From: Microbacterium sp. Leaf159
Lineage (GTDB): Bacteria > Actinomycetota > Actinomycetes > Actinomycetales > Microbacteriaceae
NCBI RefSeq assembly: GCF_001423615.1
Contig: NZ_LMOU01000001.1
Location: forward strand, 1,646,644 to 1,710,643
DNA: 64,000 nucleotides
Reading direction: 5' to 3'
The notes beneath the pieces are model-generated. The model ran no database searches and was not told the DNA's origin. It saw only the letters and a program-made list of their open reading frames with translations. The position numbers and the translations under genes are program-made. How positions within the stretch are numbered: position 1 is the first letter of the stretch; each line of letters begins with the position of its first letter. This document shows, piece by piece, positions 44,123 through 53,285 of this stretch.

Positions 44123-46411
44123 TCAGTCTGCCACCGTGACGGCAGTGTGGAGCGTCGCTTCCGAGGAGGCGCCGACCCAGATGTCCAGTTCCGTCTCGTC
44201 CTGCACGAAATCGCGCACCGCGGACGACCAGTATCGAAGCTGATCCGGTCCCAGCTCGAACGTGACTGTGGCGGTCGCGCGCGCGGCGATCGTCACGCGA
44301 CGGAACGCCTTGAGCTCGCGCACGGGACGCGATGATGCCCCGTATCGCTGGTGGATATAGAGCTGGACGACTTCGTCGGCATCGCGCTGCGATCCATTGG
44401 TGACATCGATGCTGACGCGTAGGACCTCGCCCCGAGCGATCGATGCCCTGTCCGTCCGGAGGCTCGCATACGAGAAGCTGGCGTAAGAGAGTCCGTGTCC
44501 GAAGGGGTACAGCGGAGTGCTCGGCTCCCCGAAGTAGCGTTCTGCCTGATTTGCCGGCTCGAAGGTGCGGTTGTGAGCATAGGTGAACGGCAGCTGTCCC
44601 GCGTGGCGCGGCCAGGAGAACGGCAGACGGCCCGACGGCGAGACATCTCCTGTGAGCACCGCGGCGAGAGCATCGCCGCCCCGGGTTCCCGGGTGCCATG
44701 CCTGGATGATCGCCGGAACGTTCGCGTCGGCCCAGCGAAGGTCGAGCGGGCGCGCCGACATGACGACGAGGACGACCGGCGTTCCGGTCTCCATGATGCG
44801 CTGCAGCTGCTCGAGCTGACGGCCCGGAAGATCCAACGTGGACGTCGACGCCTTCTCGCCGCTCTGGTCCTGACGCTGCCCGACGACCACCACGGCGACG
44901 TCCGCCGCCGCTGCCGCCTCGACGGCAAGCGCGAGCTGCTCGTCATCCAGCGACAGATCTCGGGCCGCTGAGTATGTCGGGTCGTTTCGCCCAAACGGAG
45001 AGGGGTACACGCGATCGGGGATACCCACTCCCGCGACGTAGACGATCTCGGTCTCGGGAAGCCGCAATTCAAGACCCTGACGCAGGGTCACGGTCTCCTC
45101 AGGGTCGCTGACGAAGACCCACGGCCCCAGGGTGTCCCGACCGCTGTCGGCGAGCTCACCGATCAGGGCGATGCGAATCGTCGCCGCCGTCGTGAGCGGA
45201 AGCGCCTCGCCCTCGTTGCGGAGCAGTACGAATGACTTCTCTGCTGCCTCCCGGGCGATCTCGCGGTGCGCGGGGGCGGCGAGCACGTCGGCGCTGAGCG
45301 AGATCTCCGCGTATGGCCGCTCGAACAGACCGAGCTCGAACTTCACAGTGAGCACGCGCCGCACCGCATCGTCGAGGACGCCTTCGTCGAGTCGCCCCTC
45401 GTCCACTGCGGCGGGCAGCCGAGAATAGGCCGGATCGAACATGCTCATCTCCATGTCCAGGCCCGCACTCAAAGCTCGAACGGCCGCATCCGAGAGGTCC
45501 CGAGCGAAGTGCTGCGTGGTGAGCGAGCGAACCGAGTTCGCGTCGGAGACGACGAACCCGCCGAAGCCGAGCTCATCGCGAAGCACATCGTTCAGCAGCC
45601 ACCGATTGGCGGAGGCAGGCACGCCGTTCAGATCCATGTAGGCGCTCATGACCGTGCGGGCACCGGCTTCGACGGCTGCGCGGAAGGGCGGGAGGTATGT
45701 GTTCCACAACTCAGATTCGGAAACCTCGACGTCGTCGTAGTCCCGGCCTCCGCGCGCAGCACCGTAGCCCGCGAAGTGCTTGGGCCCGGCGAGGATGCGT
45801 CGAGGGCCAAGATCGCCTTGGAACCCGCGCACCTGTGCCGCGGCGAGAGCCGAGGCGAGCACGGGGTCCTCCCCTGCACCCTCGACGATGCGTCCCCAGC
45901 GCGCGTCATGCGTGATGTCGAGCATGGGCGCGAAGGTCCAGTGAATTCCGACCGAGCGAGCTTCCGCCGCGGCAACCGACTGTGCGGCCTCGACTGTCGC
46001 CTCGCTCCACGTCGCGGCGAGAGCTACGGGAACCGGGAAGATCGTCCGGAACCCATGAATAACGTCGAAGCCGAACAGGAGCGGGATCCCGTGCGGCGAC
46101 TCCTCTATGGCTATCCGCTGCAGCTCGTGGATCATGGTGGCGTCCGTCGCGTAGAGCACCGAGCCGGAACGACCGGCTCGAATCGCGTCCTCGACCATCT
46201 TCGGCTGCTCGGCCATCGCGCGATGCTCGGGGGGCAGGGCTTCAACGTTGACGGGAGTGTCCGCGCGCTTCAAGTAAAAGAACTGCGTCAGCTGTCCTGC
46301 CTTCTCCTCGACACTCAACCGTGAGAGGAGATCCTCCACTCGGTCTTCGACCGGCAGTTCCGTGCGGCGATATCTGGGGAGCGCGTCTTCATCTGCAGTC
46401 AGGTCAGTCAC
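44123..46411 (-). CDS. GH3 beta-glycosidase (BglX-like)
   Basis: A 762-residue family 3 enzyme. The barrel begins with RVEDLLSRLSVEEKAGQL, KHFAGYGAARGG is typical, and the nucleophile Asp is in GGFVVSDANSV near residue 280. The second sandwich domain and a fibronectin-III-like end domain (from about 650) follow. No signal peptide is seen, so it cleaves imported beta-glucosides or beta-xylosides. The start is taken as GTG 46411, overlapping the SDR stop by eight bases; the ribosome site is weak, so translation is probably coupled. It is the intact GH3 of the window, while another copy is reduced to a remnant at 11862. Confidence 0.9.
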   Translation of the reverse strand: MTDLTADEDALPRYRRTELPVEDRVEDLLSRLSVEEKAGQLTQFFYLKRADTPVNVEALPPEHRAMAEQPKMVEDAIRAGRSGSVLYATDATMIHELQRIAIEESPHGIPLLFGFDVIHGFRTIFPVPVALAATWSEATVEAAQSVAAAEARSVGIHWTFAPMLDITHDARWGRIVEGAGEDPVLASALAAAQVRGFQGDLGPRRILAGPKHFAGYGAARGGRDYDDVEVSESELWNTYLPPFRAAVEAGARTVMSAYMDLNGVPASANRWLLNDVLRDELGFGGFVVSDANSVRSLTTQHFARDLSDAAVRALSAGLDMEMSMFDPAYSRLPAAVDEGRLDEGVLDDAVRRVLTVKFELGLFERPYAEISLSADVLAAPAHREIAREAAEKSFVLLRNEGEALPLTTAATIRIALIGELADSGRDTLGPWVFVSDPEETVTLRQGLELRLPETEIVYVAGVGIPDRVYPSPFGRNDPTYSAARDLSLDDEQLALAVEAAAAADVAVVVVGQRQDQSGEKASTSTLDLPGRQLEQLQRIMETGTPVVLVVMSARPLDLRWADANVPAIIQAWHPGTRGGDALAAVLTGDVSPSGRLPFSWPRHAGQLPFTYAHNRTFEPANQAERYFGEPSTPLYPFGHGLSYASFSYASLRTDRASIARGEVLRVSIDVTNGSQRDADEVVQLYIHQRYGASSRPVRELKAFRRVTIAARATATVTFELGPDQLRYWSSAVRDFVQDETELDIWVGASSEATLHTAVTVAD

Positions 46412-47144
46412 GGTGAGCCAACCCCGCGCTTTCTCCGCCGTCCGCGACGAACTCGGCCCCCGTCGAGAACGAGGAGTCATCGCTGGCGAGGAACAGCACG
46501 AGCCGGCTGAGCTCCTCCATCTCCCCCATGCGCCCGAGTGCGACATGGTTCTGCGGAAACTCGAGGCCCTCGACCATCGGCGTTCGGATGAGGCCGGGGT
46601 GGATCGTGTTCACCCGAATCCCGTAGCGCCCGAGATCGAGGGCCGCATTCTTCGTCAGTCCACGCAGACCGAACTTCGACGCGTTGTAGCCCGTGATGCG
46701 CTCGTAGCCCTGGAGGCCGGCGTCGGACGACACATTGATGATGGATCCTCCTCCCGCGGCCTTCAGCGCTTCCGCGCTAGCCCGGATGCCGTAGAACGAC
46801 CCCGTCAGATTGACCGCGATCACCAGATCCCAATCTTCGATCGAGTGCTGGTCGATGGGTGCGCTGCGGACCAAGCCCGCGTTGTTGATGAGCACGTCGA
46901 GCCGGCCGAACTCAGCCACCGTCAATCGCACAGCCGCTTCCCACTGTTCGAACTCTCTGACATCGAGTTTCACGAAACGGGCCCGCTCACCCAGTTCCTC
47001 TGCGAGAAGCGAGCCGGCATCTTCGAGCACGTCTGCGATGACGACGGATGCGCCCTCCGCGACCAGCACTCGCGCGTGGTGCGCACCCATTCCCCGCGCC
47101 GCGCCGGTGATCAGCACGACCTTCCCGTCCACTCGTCCTGCCAT
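46404..47144 (-). CDS. Short-chain dehydrogenase/reductase
   Basis: A 246-residue classical SDR with TGAARGMGAHHA (cofactor loop, residues 14-25), NNAGLV near 88-93, the catalytic Ser in NVSSDAG and the Tyr/Lys pair in YNASK. The GGESAGLA end segment is usual. The start is ATG 47144 behind AAAGGAG. It lies between the GPH symporter (79-base gap) and the GH3 gene. It may oxidise a sugar or aglycone freed by GH3; the substrate is not evident. Confidence 0.9.
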   Translation of the reverse strand: MAGRVDGKVVLITGAARGMGAHHARVLVAEGASVVIADVLEDAGSLLAEELGERARFVKLDVREFEQWEAAVRLTVAEFGRLDVLINNAGLVRSAPIDQHSIEDWDLVIAVNLTGSFYGIRASAEALKAAGGGSIINVSSDAGLQGYERITGYNASKFGLRGLTKNAALDLGRYGIRVNTIHPGLIRTPMVEGLEFPQNHVALGRMGEMEELSRLVLFLASDDSSFSTGAEFVADGGESAGLAHRD

Positions 47145-47223
47145 GTCGTCTCCTTTCGTTCGGCAGCGTTCGCTGCCGGGCGTCCTGGGCGAACGCGCAG
47201 TCACAGCGACGCGCGGTTCTCCG

Positions 47224-48774
47224 TCATTTCCGCTCTCCGCGGCGACGGATGAACGGAGCTCGTCGTTCCTCACGCACGACACGGACCGCCTCGGTCCCGC
47301 CGATGGCCACAGCCGTCGACGCGACGGTCTCGGGCAGGACCCCGGCTGCGGCGAGCTCGGTCTCACGACGCGCGAGCACCTCCGCGCTGATCACTTTGAT
47401 CTGCCCCTCGAGCCGGTGGTAGTACAGGGCGATCAAGCCCACGATCACCGCGAAGATCGCGGGGATCCAGCTGTTGAGAGCGATGATGCTCTGCGTGGCG
47501 CTCGCGCTCTGGACGTCCGCAGTGCCGTCATAGCCGCCGACGGTCAGCACGATGCCGGAGATACCGGCCGCGATGGCAGCACCCACCGTAGAGGCGAAGG
47601 AGTTCAGGGCTCCGCCGACGCTCTCGAGTCGGCGGTTGCCCTTCCACTCGTTGTACGTGGAGTTGTCGATGATGAGGATCGGCGCGAGGAAGTTGACCGG
47701 AAGCGCAGCAAGCGCCGTGAGCACGGCGGAGACCATGATGAGCGCGATGTTGTCTCCGGCGACCATGAGGATCAGGAAGCCCCCGGCTCCGATGAAGCTG
47801 GAGATCGCGATCATTCGCGAGACCGAGATCTTGCGAATGAGCACGGGGAAGAAGATCATCAGCGGGATCAGAGCCACGAACGAGATTGCGACGATTCCCT
47901 GCAGTGCGAGGTCGCCCACGACGTACCGGAAATAGTACGACATCGCGATGTTGGCCGCGTAGATGCCGACCACGAACGACATCGCCGAAAGCACCCAGAT
48001 GTAGGGGTTGGTGCGCAGCACCAGGAAGATGTCGTGCATGCGCAGACGCTCTGTCGAGATCTCGGCAGCTTCCGAGGACTCCTTGAAGATCCAGAAGCGG
48101 ACCATGCCGAGGATCGCGAAAGGAACCGCGATACTGACCGACACCAGAGACCACGCGGCGGGGTCTTTGCCAGCGGCGCTCACGGCGATCGGGAGACCGA
48201 TGGTGATGAAGATCGCCGCCAGGACGGTGATCAGTCCGGTCTTCGCCGCCAGGTCACTGTACTGCTCGCGGCGAGGGAAGACCCGTGCGGTGTAGAGCGC
48301 GGTGTTCGCGTTGTACAGCGGCATGAAGAGGGCCGTGAGGATCGTGTAGCTGGCGAACACCCAGATGTACTTGCCCACGTCGCCGAGCCCACCGGGCACG
48401 GAGAACATGAAGATGGTCGTCAGCCAGCACAGGACGATGATCAGGTCGAACGGGCGCGCCTTGCCGAAGCGCGTCTCCGGCGCCCGGTCGATGATGTATC
48501 CACTGAGCAGCGCTCCGAGTGCGTCGACCACCTTGGCGACGACGAGGAGCCCACCGACGATCGCCGGGTTCAGCGCCAGAGTGTCCGTCGCATAGATCGT
48601 GAAGTATCCCGTGAGAACGATCAGAGCGTTCATCGAGAACGAGTGGGTGGACCAGGGGATGACCTGCCTCATCGAGACGCGATCCTTCCTCGTCTCGCCC
48701 TTTCTCCGGCCCGCCGCTCTCTGGTCTGCGGCTGGCTCGGCCTCGTGAGTGGATGCCTCATTCATAGACGCCAT
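47224..48774 (-). CDS. GPH-family glycoside:cation symporter
   Basis: A 516-residue MFS-related transporter of the glycoside-pentoside-hexuronide family with 12 predicted helices. The conserved loop after helix 2 reads DALGALLSGYIIDRAPETRF then GKARPF. About 40 polar residues precede helix 1 and about 60 follow helix 12. The start is ATG 48774 behind AGGAAGA. It heads the symporter-SDR-GH3 operon with a clear promoter and a LacI-type box. The likely role is import of a beta-glycoside that GH3 then cleaves. Confidence 0.9.
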   Translation of the reverse strand: MASMNEASTHEAEPAADQRAAGRRKGETRKDRVSMRQVIPWSTHSFSMNALIVLTGYFTIYATDTLALNPAIVGGLLVVAKVVDALGALLSGYIIDRAPETRFGKARPFDLIIVLCWLTTIFMFSVPGGLGDVGKYIWVFASYTILTALFMPLYNANTALYTARVFPRREQYSDLAAKTGLITVLAAIFITIGLPIAVSAAGKDPAAWSLVSVSIAVPFAILGMVRFWIFKESSEAAEISTERLRMHDIFLVLRTNPYIWVLSAMSFVVGIYAANIAMSYYFRYVVGDLALQGIVAISFVALIPLMIFFPVLIRKISVSRMIAISSFIGAGGFLILMVAGDNIALIMVSAVLTALAALPVNFLAPILIIDNSTYNEWKGNRRLESVGGALNSFASTVGAAIAAGISGIVLTVGGYDGTADVQSASATQSIIALNSWIPAIFAVIVGLIALYYHRLEGQIKVISAEVLARRETELAAAGVLPETVASTAVAIGGTEAVRVVREERRAPFIRRRGERK

Positions 48775-48841
48775 CGTCTTTCTTCCTGTCTGCCGCAGCA
48801 TCGCGGGATCCGGTACGCCGGGCTCAGCCCGGAATATGAAA

Positions 48842-48886
48842 ACGGTACGTCGTGCCGATTTCGCCGTCAAGCGATTGTTTGCGCAA
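48842..48886 (-). promoter_or_regulatory. Symporter operon promoter with LacI-type box
   Basis: On the minus strand, TTGACG (48870-48865), a 17-base spacer and TACCGT (48847-48842) form a good promoter. TTGCGCAA (48879-48886) lies eight bases upstream of the -35 element. The box matches those at 33317 and 40844. A repressor could act from here by contact with polymerase; an activating role is also possible. Confidence 0.6.
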
Positions 48887-48964
48887 TATCCGAGACGCCC
48901 GTGGGTTGAGCGGAGCCCACGGTCGGCACGCCGCCGACCGTGGGTCCGGACCGGACATCGACCG

Positions 48965-51007
48965 CTATCCGTGCACGACGACGCGTGACCGCGCGATGTT
49001 CTGGACTCGTGCATGCGGGCTGCTCAGGTCGCCGGCCGTCTGGGCAGCGATCCTCGCCGAGACGAAATAGGTCCCCGGTTCATCGAACGTGATGTCCCGC
49101 TCCACAGCGACCCGCGGTGCAGACTCGACCGGCAGAATCCGCTCGGTCACAGACGTGCCGTCCTCTCCCGCCAAAAGCTCGACCATTTCGACGATGAGCC
49201 CCTCGACCGCTTCTGCAGTGATCTTCAGGCGCACCGGTTGTCCGACGCGCACGTCCGTCCGCACACCGCCGTCTACCATCACCGTGACGACCGGCTGCAC
49301 TCCGCCCCGCTCCTCTGCCGCTTCCGGCACAATCACCTGACCGTCCACTACCTGGTAAGACGTGGTCGGCGAGGGCTCGATCCCTCGTTCGACCCACGCG
49401 ACCAACTGTCGAAGCGCGGTATCGAGGGCTCCGATGTATGAAACGGTATGGCCGGGGAACTCCTGCGGTCCGACATCCCCGTGAAGCGCGTTGTCGATGA
49501 ACCAGACCCGCAGCTGATTGTCGGCCGCCTCCTCACCGATGCGAGACCGCACCAGATCGCGATACCAGTCCGCCTGCCAGGGGAACGCCTCTCGGTCCAA
49601 CAGCGCCTCGACGACGATGACCTTGCCTGTAATGTCTCCGGTGATCTCGGTCCCGGTGGCTCCCGAGCTCATGAGGGGGCCCAGGAGCAACGAGCGCTGA
49701 GGAAACAGCGGCTCGCCGCGTGCGTCTCGGAACTGATCCCACACCGTGAACTCCGGGCCGGGAACCTGGTGCCGGTGATACGTCTGCACAGCGAGGAAGC
49801 TCGAGTTGTCGAGAATCACATCGTCGCCGGGGACGAGTCCGTCCGGCACTCCGCCCTGCCACCCCTCGAGGATCGCGAGTTCGCCATCGACGCCCGAGAG
49901 CCTCACGACCTGGCCTGCAGCGTCGCCGCTCACGATTCGCAGCTCAGCGCCCATGATCCAGCCCTGCGGGCGATCAGCGAGGCGGATCGCCCGCGTCCGA
50001 GCCGGCTGTCGCTCCGCGCCTTTGAACGACTCGTCGACACCTCCAGACACCTCCACGGCGTCGGCGGGCTCCTCGGCGATGAACTCGACGACGGTCGTGT
50101 TGAGTCGCACTCGGTCGCGGTGGATCGACGCTTCAGGGTCGGCTCCGAGGTATCCGTCGAGCTGCCAGAACTCCGTGGTGTAGGTGGGGTCCGCAGCGAT
50201 CACACCCGGGTAGAGCGCGCTGAACCCATGCAGATCCATCGTCTTCCACCCGAACCACGAACGCAGCGGGAAGCCCATCCGCGTCACCTCATCGAACGCT
50301 GCACGTTCCTCCTCGGTCAGGTCCAGTGACGCCGGGTCCCCGCCAGCATCGAATGCGTCGGCGATGTCAGCGAGGCGATGACGGAGGATTCGCAGAGCAT
50401 GCATGCGAACGCTGAACACGTTGGGGATCGCCACCGAGCTGCCGATGACGTGCGGCACGAAGCCGTCCCAGACGCCGACCGTGTTCTCGGCCGACCCGAT
50501 CGAGCGGTACCCGCCGCCACTTCCGCCATACAGATAGCCGAACGCGCGATGCTCTCCATAGATCTCACGAGCGATCGCGCGCGAGAACTGCGCGGCGGCA
50601 GCGTTGGCACGAAAAGCGGAGATGGTGCGATCGATCCCCGAGGTGGGATCTGCTGACGCCGCCCCGCCACCATTGGTCTCGAGGAAGGCGGCGCCGCTCG
50701 CGTGCGCGAACACGATCTTGTTGTACTCGACAGGGATCGTCGGGCCCAGATGCTCACTCTGCGGGAACGGCGTGACGTGCTGGAAGAATCGACCCTCATA
50801 ATTCTCGGCAGACGGCAGGTAGAGAGAGAAGTAGGTGTCGGTGTCTCGGAATCCTCCGTGCACATAGCGGTGGGGTACCGGGAGTGCCCGGTCCTCATCG
50901 ACGTCGATGAAAGGATCGCGGAAGACCTCGTCATCGATGGTGAATGGGAGAGGCACGCCCACGAGCGATCTCTGGTCGGTCTGGGTGTCGGCGGGTGAAG
51001 GGTTCAC
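48965..51007 (-). CDS. Large alpha/beta-hydrolase-like protein
   Basis: A 680-residue protein with no confident family name. GYLYGGSGGGYRSIGSAENT near residues 180-199 is a nucleophile-elbow-like motif (Ser in GGSGG). A late HGDVGPQEFPGHT segment could supply the catalytic His, which suggests an esterase or acyl hydrolase. The last 130 residues look like a beta-sandwich. The start is set at GTG 51007 behind GCGAGGAAC; codons further upstream are unlikely. It is divergent from a TetR gene and lies next to the LacI-linked operon, so it may de-esterify plant glycosides. No signal peptide is visible. Confidence 0.6.
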   Translation of the reverse strand: MNPSPADTQTDQRSLVGVPLPFTIDDEVFRDPFIDVDEDRALPVPHRYVHGGFRDTDTYFSLYLPSAENYEGRFFQHVTPFPQSEHLGPTIPVEYNKIVFAHASGAAFLETNGGGAASADPTSGIDRTISAFRANAAAAQFSRAIAREIYGEHRAFGYLYGGSGGGYRSIGSAENTVGVWDGFVPHVIGSSVAIPNVFSVRMHALRILRHRLADIADAFDAGGDPASLDLTEEERAAFDEVTRMGFPLRSWFGWKTMDLHGFSALYPGVIAADPTYTTEFWQLDGYLGADPEASIHRDRVRLNTTVVEFIAEEPADAVEVSGGVDESFKGAERQPARTRAIRLADRPQGWIMGAELRIVSGDAAGQVVRLSGVDGELAILEGWQGGVPDGLVPGDDVILDNSSFLAVQTYHRHQVPGPEFTVWDQFRDARGEPLFPQRSLLLGPLMSSGATGTEITGDITGKVIVVEALLDREAFPWQADWYRDLVRSRIGEEAADNQLRVWFIDNALHGDVGPQEFPGHTVSYIGALDTALRQLVAWVERGIEPSPTTSYQVVDGQVIVPEAAEERGGVQPVVTVMVDGGVRTDVRVGQPVRLKITAEAVEGLIVEMVELLAGEDGTSVTERILPVESAPRVAVERDITFDEPGTYFVSARIAAQTAGDLSSPHARVQNIARSRVVVHG

Positions 51008-51155
51008 GCGTTCCTCGCTTTCAGCGGATCTCAGAGGAGAGGATCGCCGCGCCATCGCGTGCTCATCGGCATCATTCCGATGTCCTCGTTCTCCGAATCC
51101 AGCATTGCATGCGGGTTTAGACAGCGCAACGACGATTGGCCATATCCTTCTGTAC

Positions 51156-51788
51156 ATGGCAGCCAGAGGACCCTACGCAAAGGGGCGAGCAAAGCGAGCG
51201 GAGATCCTTGACGCGGCAATCGCCGTGATAGCACGTGAGGGATACTCAGGTGCGACAGTGCGCCAGCTCGGCGATGCGGTCGGACTGAGCCAGAACGGAC
51301 TCCTTCACTACTTCGGCTCGAAAGATGCGCTGTTCACTCAGATACTCGAGCACCAGGACGAGCGCAGCGCCGAGGTGGTCGATCCCGAGCACAGCGACTT
51401 CACTGCGGATCTCGTGGATCGCATCCTCGCCGCGATCGACTACGAAACGGCTTCCCCCGGAATGGCACAGCTCACGCTGCGGCTGAGTGGCGAAGCGACC
51501 GAGCCGTCGCACGCCGCGCATGACTTCTTCAGCAACCGCTACGAGGCGATCCGCATCATCGTCCGGGATGCAGTCATGGGGCTGCAGGCGGACGGGCGAA
51601 TCGCGGCCGACGCGGAGCCGGAGGCGATCGCCGCCCTCGTCTACGCGAGCTGGGATGGCCTTCGCACTCAATGGATGTACAACCCCGCTGTGGACGTCAG
51701 AAAGAACATGATCTACCTGCTGGCGCGGCTTGGTTTGACGCCGACATCGGCCGATCCGAGCCTCACCACCGACCACGGTGCGCCATAG
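51156..51788 (+). CDS. TetR-family regulator
   Basis: A 210-residue TetR protein. The helix-turn-helix is in AEILDAAIAVIAREGYSGAT and VRQLGDAVGLSQNGLLHYF (about residues 15-53), with a C-terminal domain of the BetI/YcdC-like group. The start is ATG 51156; the longer frame upstream runs antisense through the hydrolase gene and is rejected. It is divergent from the large hydrolase gene (148-base gap) and is a reasonable candidate for its control. Confidence 0.88.
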   Translation: MAARGPYAKGRAKRAEILDAAIAVIAREGYSGATVRQLGDAVGLSQNGLLHYFGSKDALFTQILEHQDERSAEVVDPEHSDFTADLVDRILAAIDYETASPGMAQLTLRLSGEATEPSHAAHDFFSNRYEAIRIIVRDAVMGLQADGRIAADAEPEAIAALVYASWDGLRTQWMYNPAVDVRKNMIYLLARLGLTPTSADPSLTTDHGAP

Positions 51789-51893
51789 CGGACCTGATAT
51801 GGCGCCGCGCGGGCAAGATCGACCGCGCGCACCCCGGGTCTTCGCCTTCGGAAACATGCACCAAAAATGCACCACGCCCACCCCCGGATACGG

Positions 51894-51919
51894 AAAAACC
51901 CCCGACTTCTCGGGGGTTT
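51894..51919 (-). terminator. Terminator directly after the tRNA 3' end
   Basis: The minus strand reads AAACCCCCGA, loop GAAG, TCGGGGGTTT and then further T residues (51898-51894). The perfect 10-base stem begins only three bases after the tRNA CCA end, a normal tRNA terminator. It shows that this is the original 3' border of a tRNA gene. Confidence 0.85.
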
Positions 51920-51922
51920 CCA

Positions 51923-51950
51923 TGGCGGTGACAGTGGGATTTGAACCCAT
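51923..51950 (-). pseudogene. 3' fragment of a tRNA gene, probably tRNA-Ser
   Basis: The minus strand shows the last 27-28 bases of a tRNA: the T arm TGGGTTCAAATCCCAC, acceptor strand TGTCACC, discriminator G and encoded CCA. The outermost T-stem pair is already mismatched, so homology stops at about 51949. Nothing resembling the D arm, anticodon arm or 5' acceptor strand (expected GGTGACA) lies to the right. Acceptor and discriminator fit tRNA-Ser best. It is either an attachment-site copy left by integration or a tRNA cut by the neighbouring mobile element. Confidence 0.7.
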
Positions 51951-52331
51951 TGAATCGGCATCGACACCGTGCACGGCGGGTCATACGTGCGATTTGCGCA
52001 GCCGGCAGAGTGCTGAGGCTGGGGGCATCGCTCGGCACCAGCTCAGCTGGATCGACACCAAGAACGAACGCCATCGCGAGTAGGGATCTCCCTCGATCGG
52101 CATGTGCCTCGCAGCTTGCGGGTCGGTCCGCGATTTCGCGAGGAAGGCGCGAGCGGTTCAATTGCTCGGGCGAACTTACGAGGCGAAGAACGTGGTTGAT
52201 CTAGCTCCTGAAACGAGCGGTCGAAGACTCGACGCTCCGCGGGAGCTCAGACGGCGAGTCCCTCTGGGGTCAGTCCGCGAACAACTGACGCGGCTGGCGT
52301 CGCATCCCGAGGGGGCGACCAGAGCGAGAGG
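51951..52331. other. Left flank of the Tn7-like element, no gene
   Basis: I see no convincing gene in these 381 bases between the tRNA fragment and the tniQ stop. This is where left-end transposase sites should be. The only weak resemblance to the right-end repeats is CATCGCTCGGCACCAGCTC (52026-52044). The sequence may be a decayed left end or older island sequence. Confidence 0.4.
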
Positions 52332-53285
52332 TTAGGCGTGCATTTCTTGCGTTTCTGCCACTACTTGTGGAGGTCGCGTATGTGAGCGAAACGTTGTGAC
52401 GTTGAGGAGGCGGAGTCGTTGAGCAGATGGGGATCTACTGTCGACATGTCTCATGAGAAGCGGGATCAAGCGCGATATCCGCGGCCTAAGGGAGGCTGCG
52501 TATCCGTCGATCTCATTCCACCGCCCATAGCGAGGGATCTTCGATCCATAAGACGGAGCAACGAGGTGACGCACCTCCTGAGGACGCCCCTCCATCACCG
52601 AGGTGACAATCTCCGCGACGGTGAGCGCCTGCACCGGCGGCGGAGTCTTGTTAGATAGCAGAGCGTGGACGACGTCCGGCATGGTCAACCGAACAAGAAT
52701 CTCAACTTCAAGGGGGAAGCGCTCGAAGATGATCTTCGATTCCGTGGCTCCTCGTCGAATGTCGTCCGTGCCCCAGAGAAAGATGAGCTCGCGAACTGCC
52801 GTCATTGTGTGAGAGTCGTAGCCAGCGCCCCGCAATTTCATGGCGCCATTCAACTTTCTTTGGGATGCGATGTGACGTGGCCTGTCGCTGATGTCATCGT
52901 CGGCACCGCCAAGATGCCATCTGCGATGCTTCACGCAGACCGGTCCGCTCATCCCTCGCACATAGACTTCCTGTCCCGCCGCGCAACGACGACACATCGA
53001 CGCGCCTTCGGACACGACTCGCCTGCGAACACGTCCTCCTGTCCCGACGTGCATTCGAACCGGCGGCGGGAAAGCGTCGGCTGGCAGACCGCCAAGACGA
53101 GCGATCGCTTGCGGCGCCAGGTATGCAGCCGGCGCGGTGGGAAGTTCGGGCCGCTCCACTTGAAGCTGCTTCCACACCACACCGGGTTCGACGCAGTTGA
53201 ATGCGCAAAGGCGTCGCCAATAGCTATCGGCGGTCTCGTGTGGAAAGACGGGGACGAACACAGGAAGCCTCCTGATCGAGCTCAT
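52332..53285 (-). CDS. tniQ: TniQ family target-selection protein
   Basis: A 317-residue TniQ/TnsD-type protein. The N-terminus LPVFVPVFPHETADSYWRRL is typical, and the zinc finger uses Cys98, Cys101, Cys117 and His120 (MCRRC and VCVKH). The remaining 190 residues are shorter than in the TnsD of Tn7. It selects the insertion site and recruits the AAA+ protein. ATG 53285 overlaps the tniB stop by four bases, and it is the last gene of the operon. The tRNA fragment 380 bases further on suggests tRNA-associated targeting, which is inference. Confidence 0.9.
   Translation of the reverse strand: MSSIRRLPVFVPVFPHETADSYWRRLCAFNCVEPGVVWKQLQVERPELPTAPAAYLAPQAIARLGGLPADAFPPPVRMHVGTGGRVRRRVVSEGASMCRRCAAGQEVYVRGMSGPVCVKHRRWHLGGADDDISDRPRHIASQRKLNGAMKLRGAGYDSHTMTAVRELIFLWGTDDIRRGATESKIIFERFPLEVEILVRLTMPDVVHALLSNKTPPPVQALTVAEIVTSVMEGRPQEVRHLVAPSYGSKIPRYGRWNEIDGYAASLRPRISRLIPLLMRHVDSRSPSAQRLRLLNVTTFRSHTRPPQVVAETQEMHA

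Noticed and set aside
46810..48909. A 699-codon plus-strand frame opposite the SDR and symporter genes
   Set aside because: The translation is a charged low-complexity shadow; the minus strand has clear SDR and GPH-symporter motifs and ribosome sites.
51923..52040. A complete tRNA-Ser gene
   Set aside because: Only the T arm and the 3' acceptor strand can be formed. No D arm, anticodon arm or 5' acceptor strand is found to the right of the fragment.
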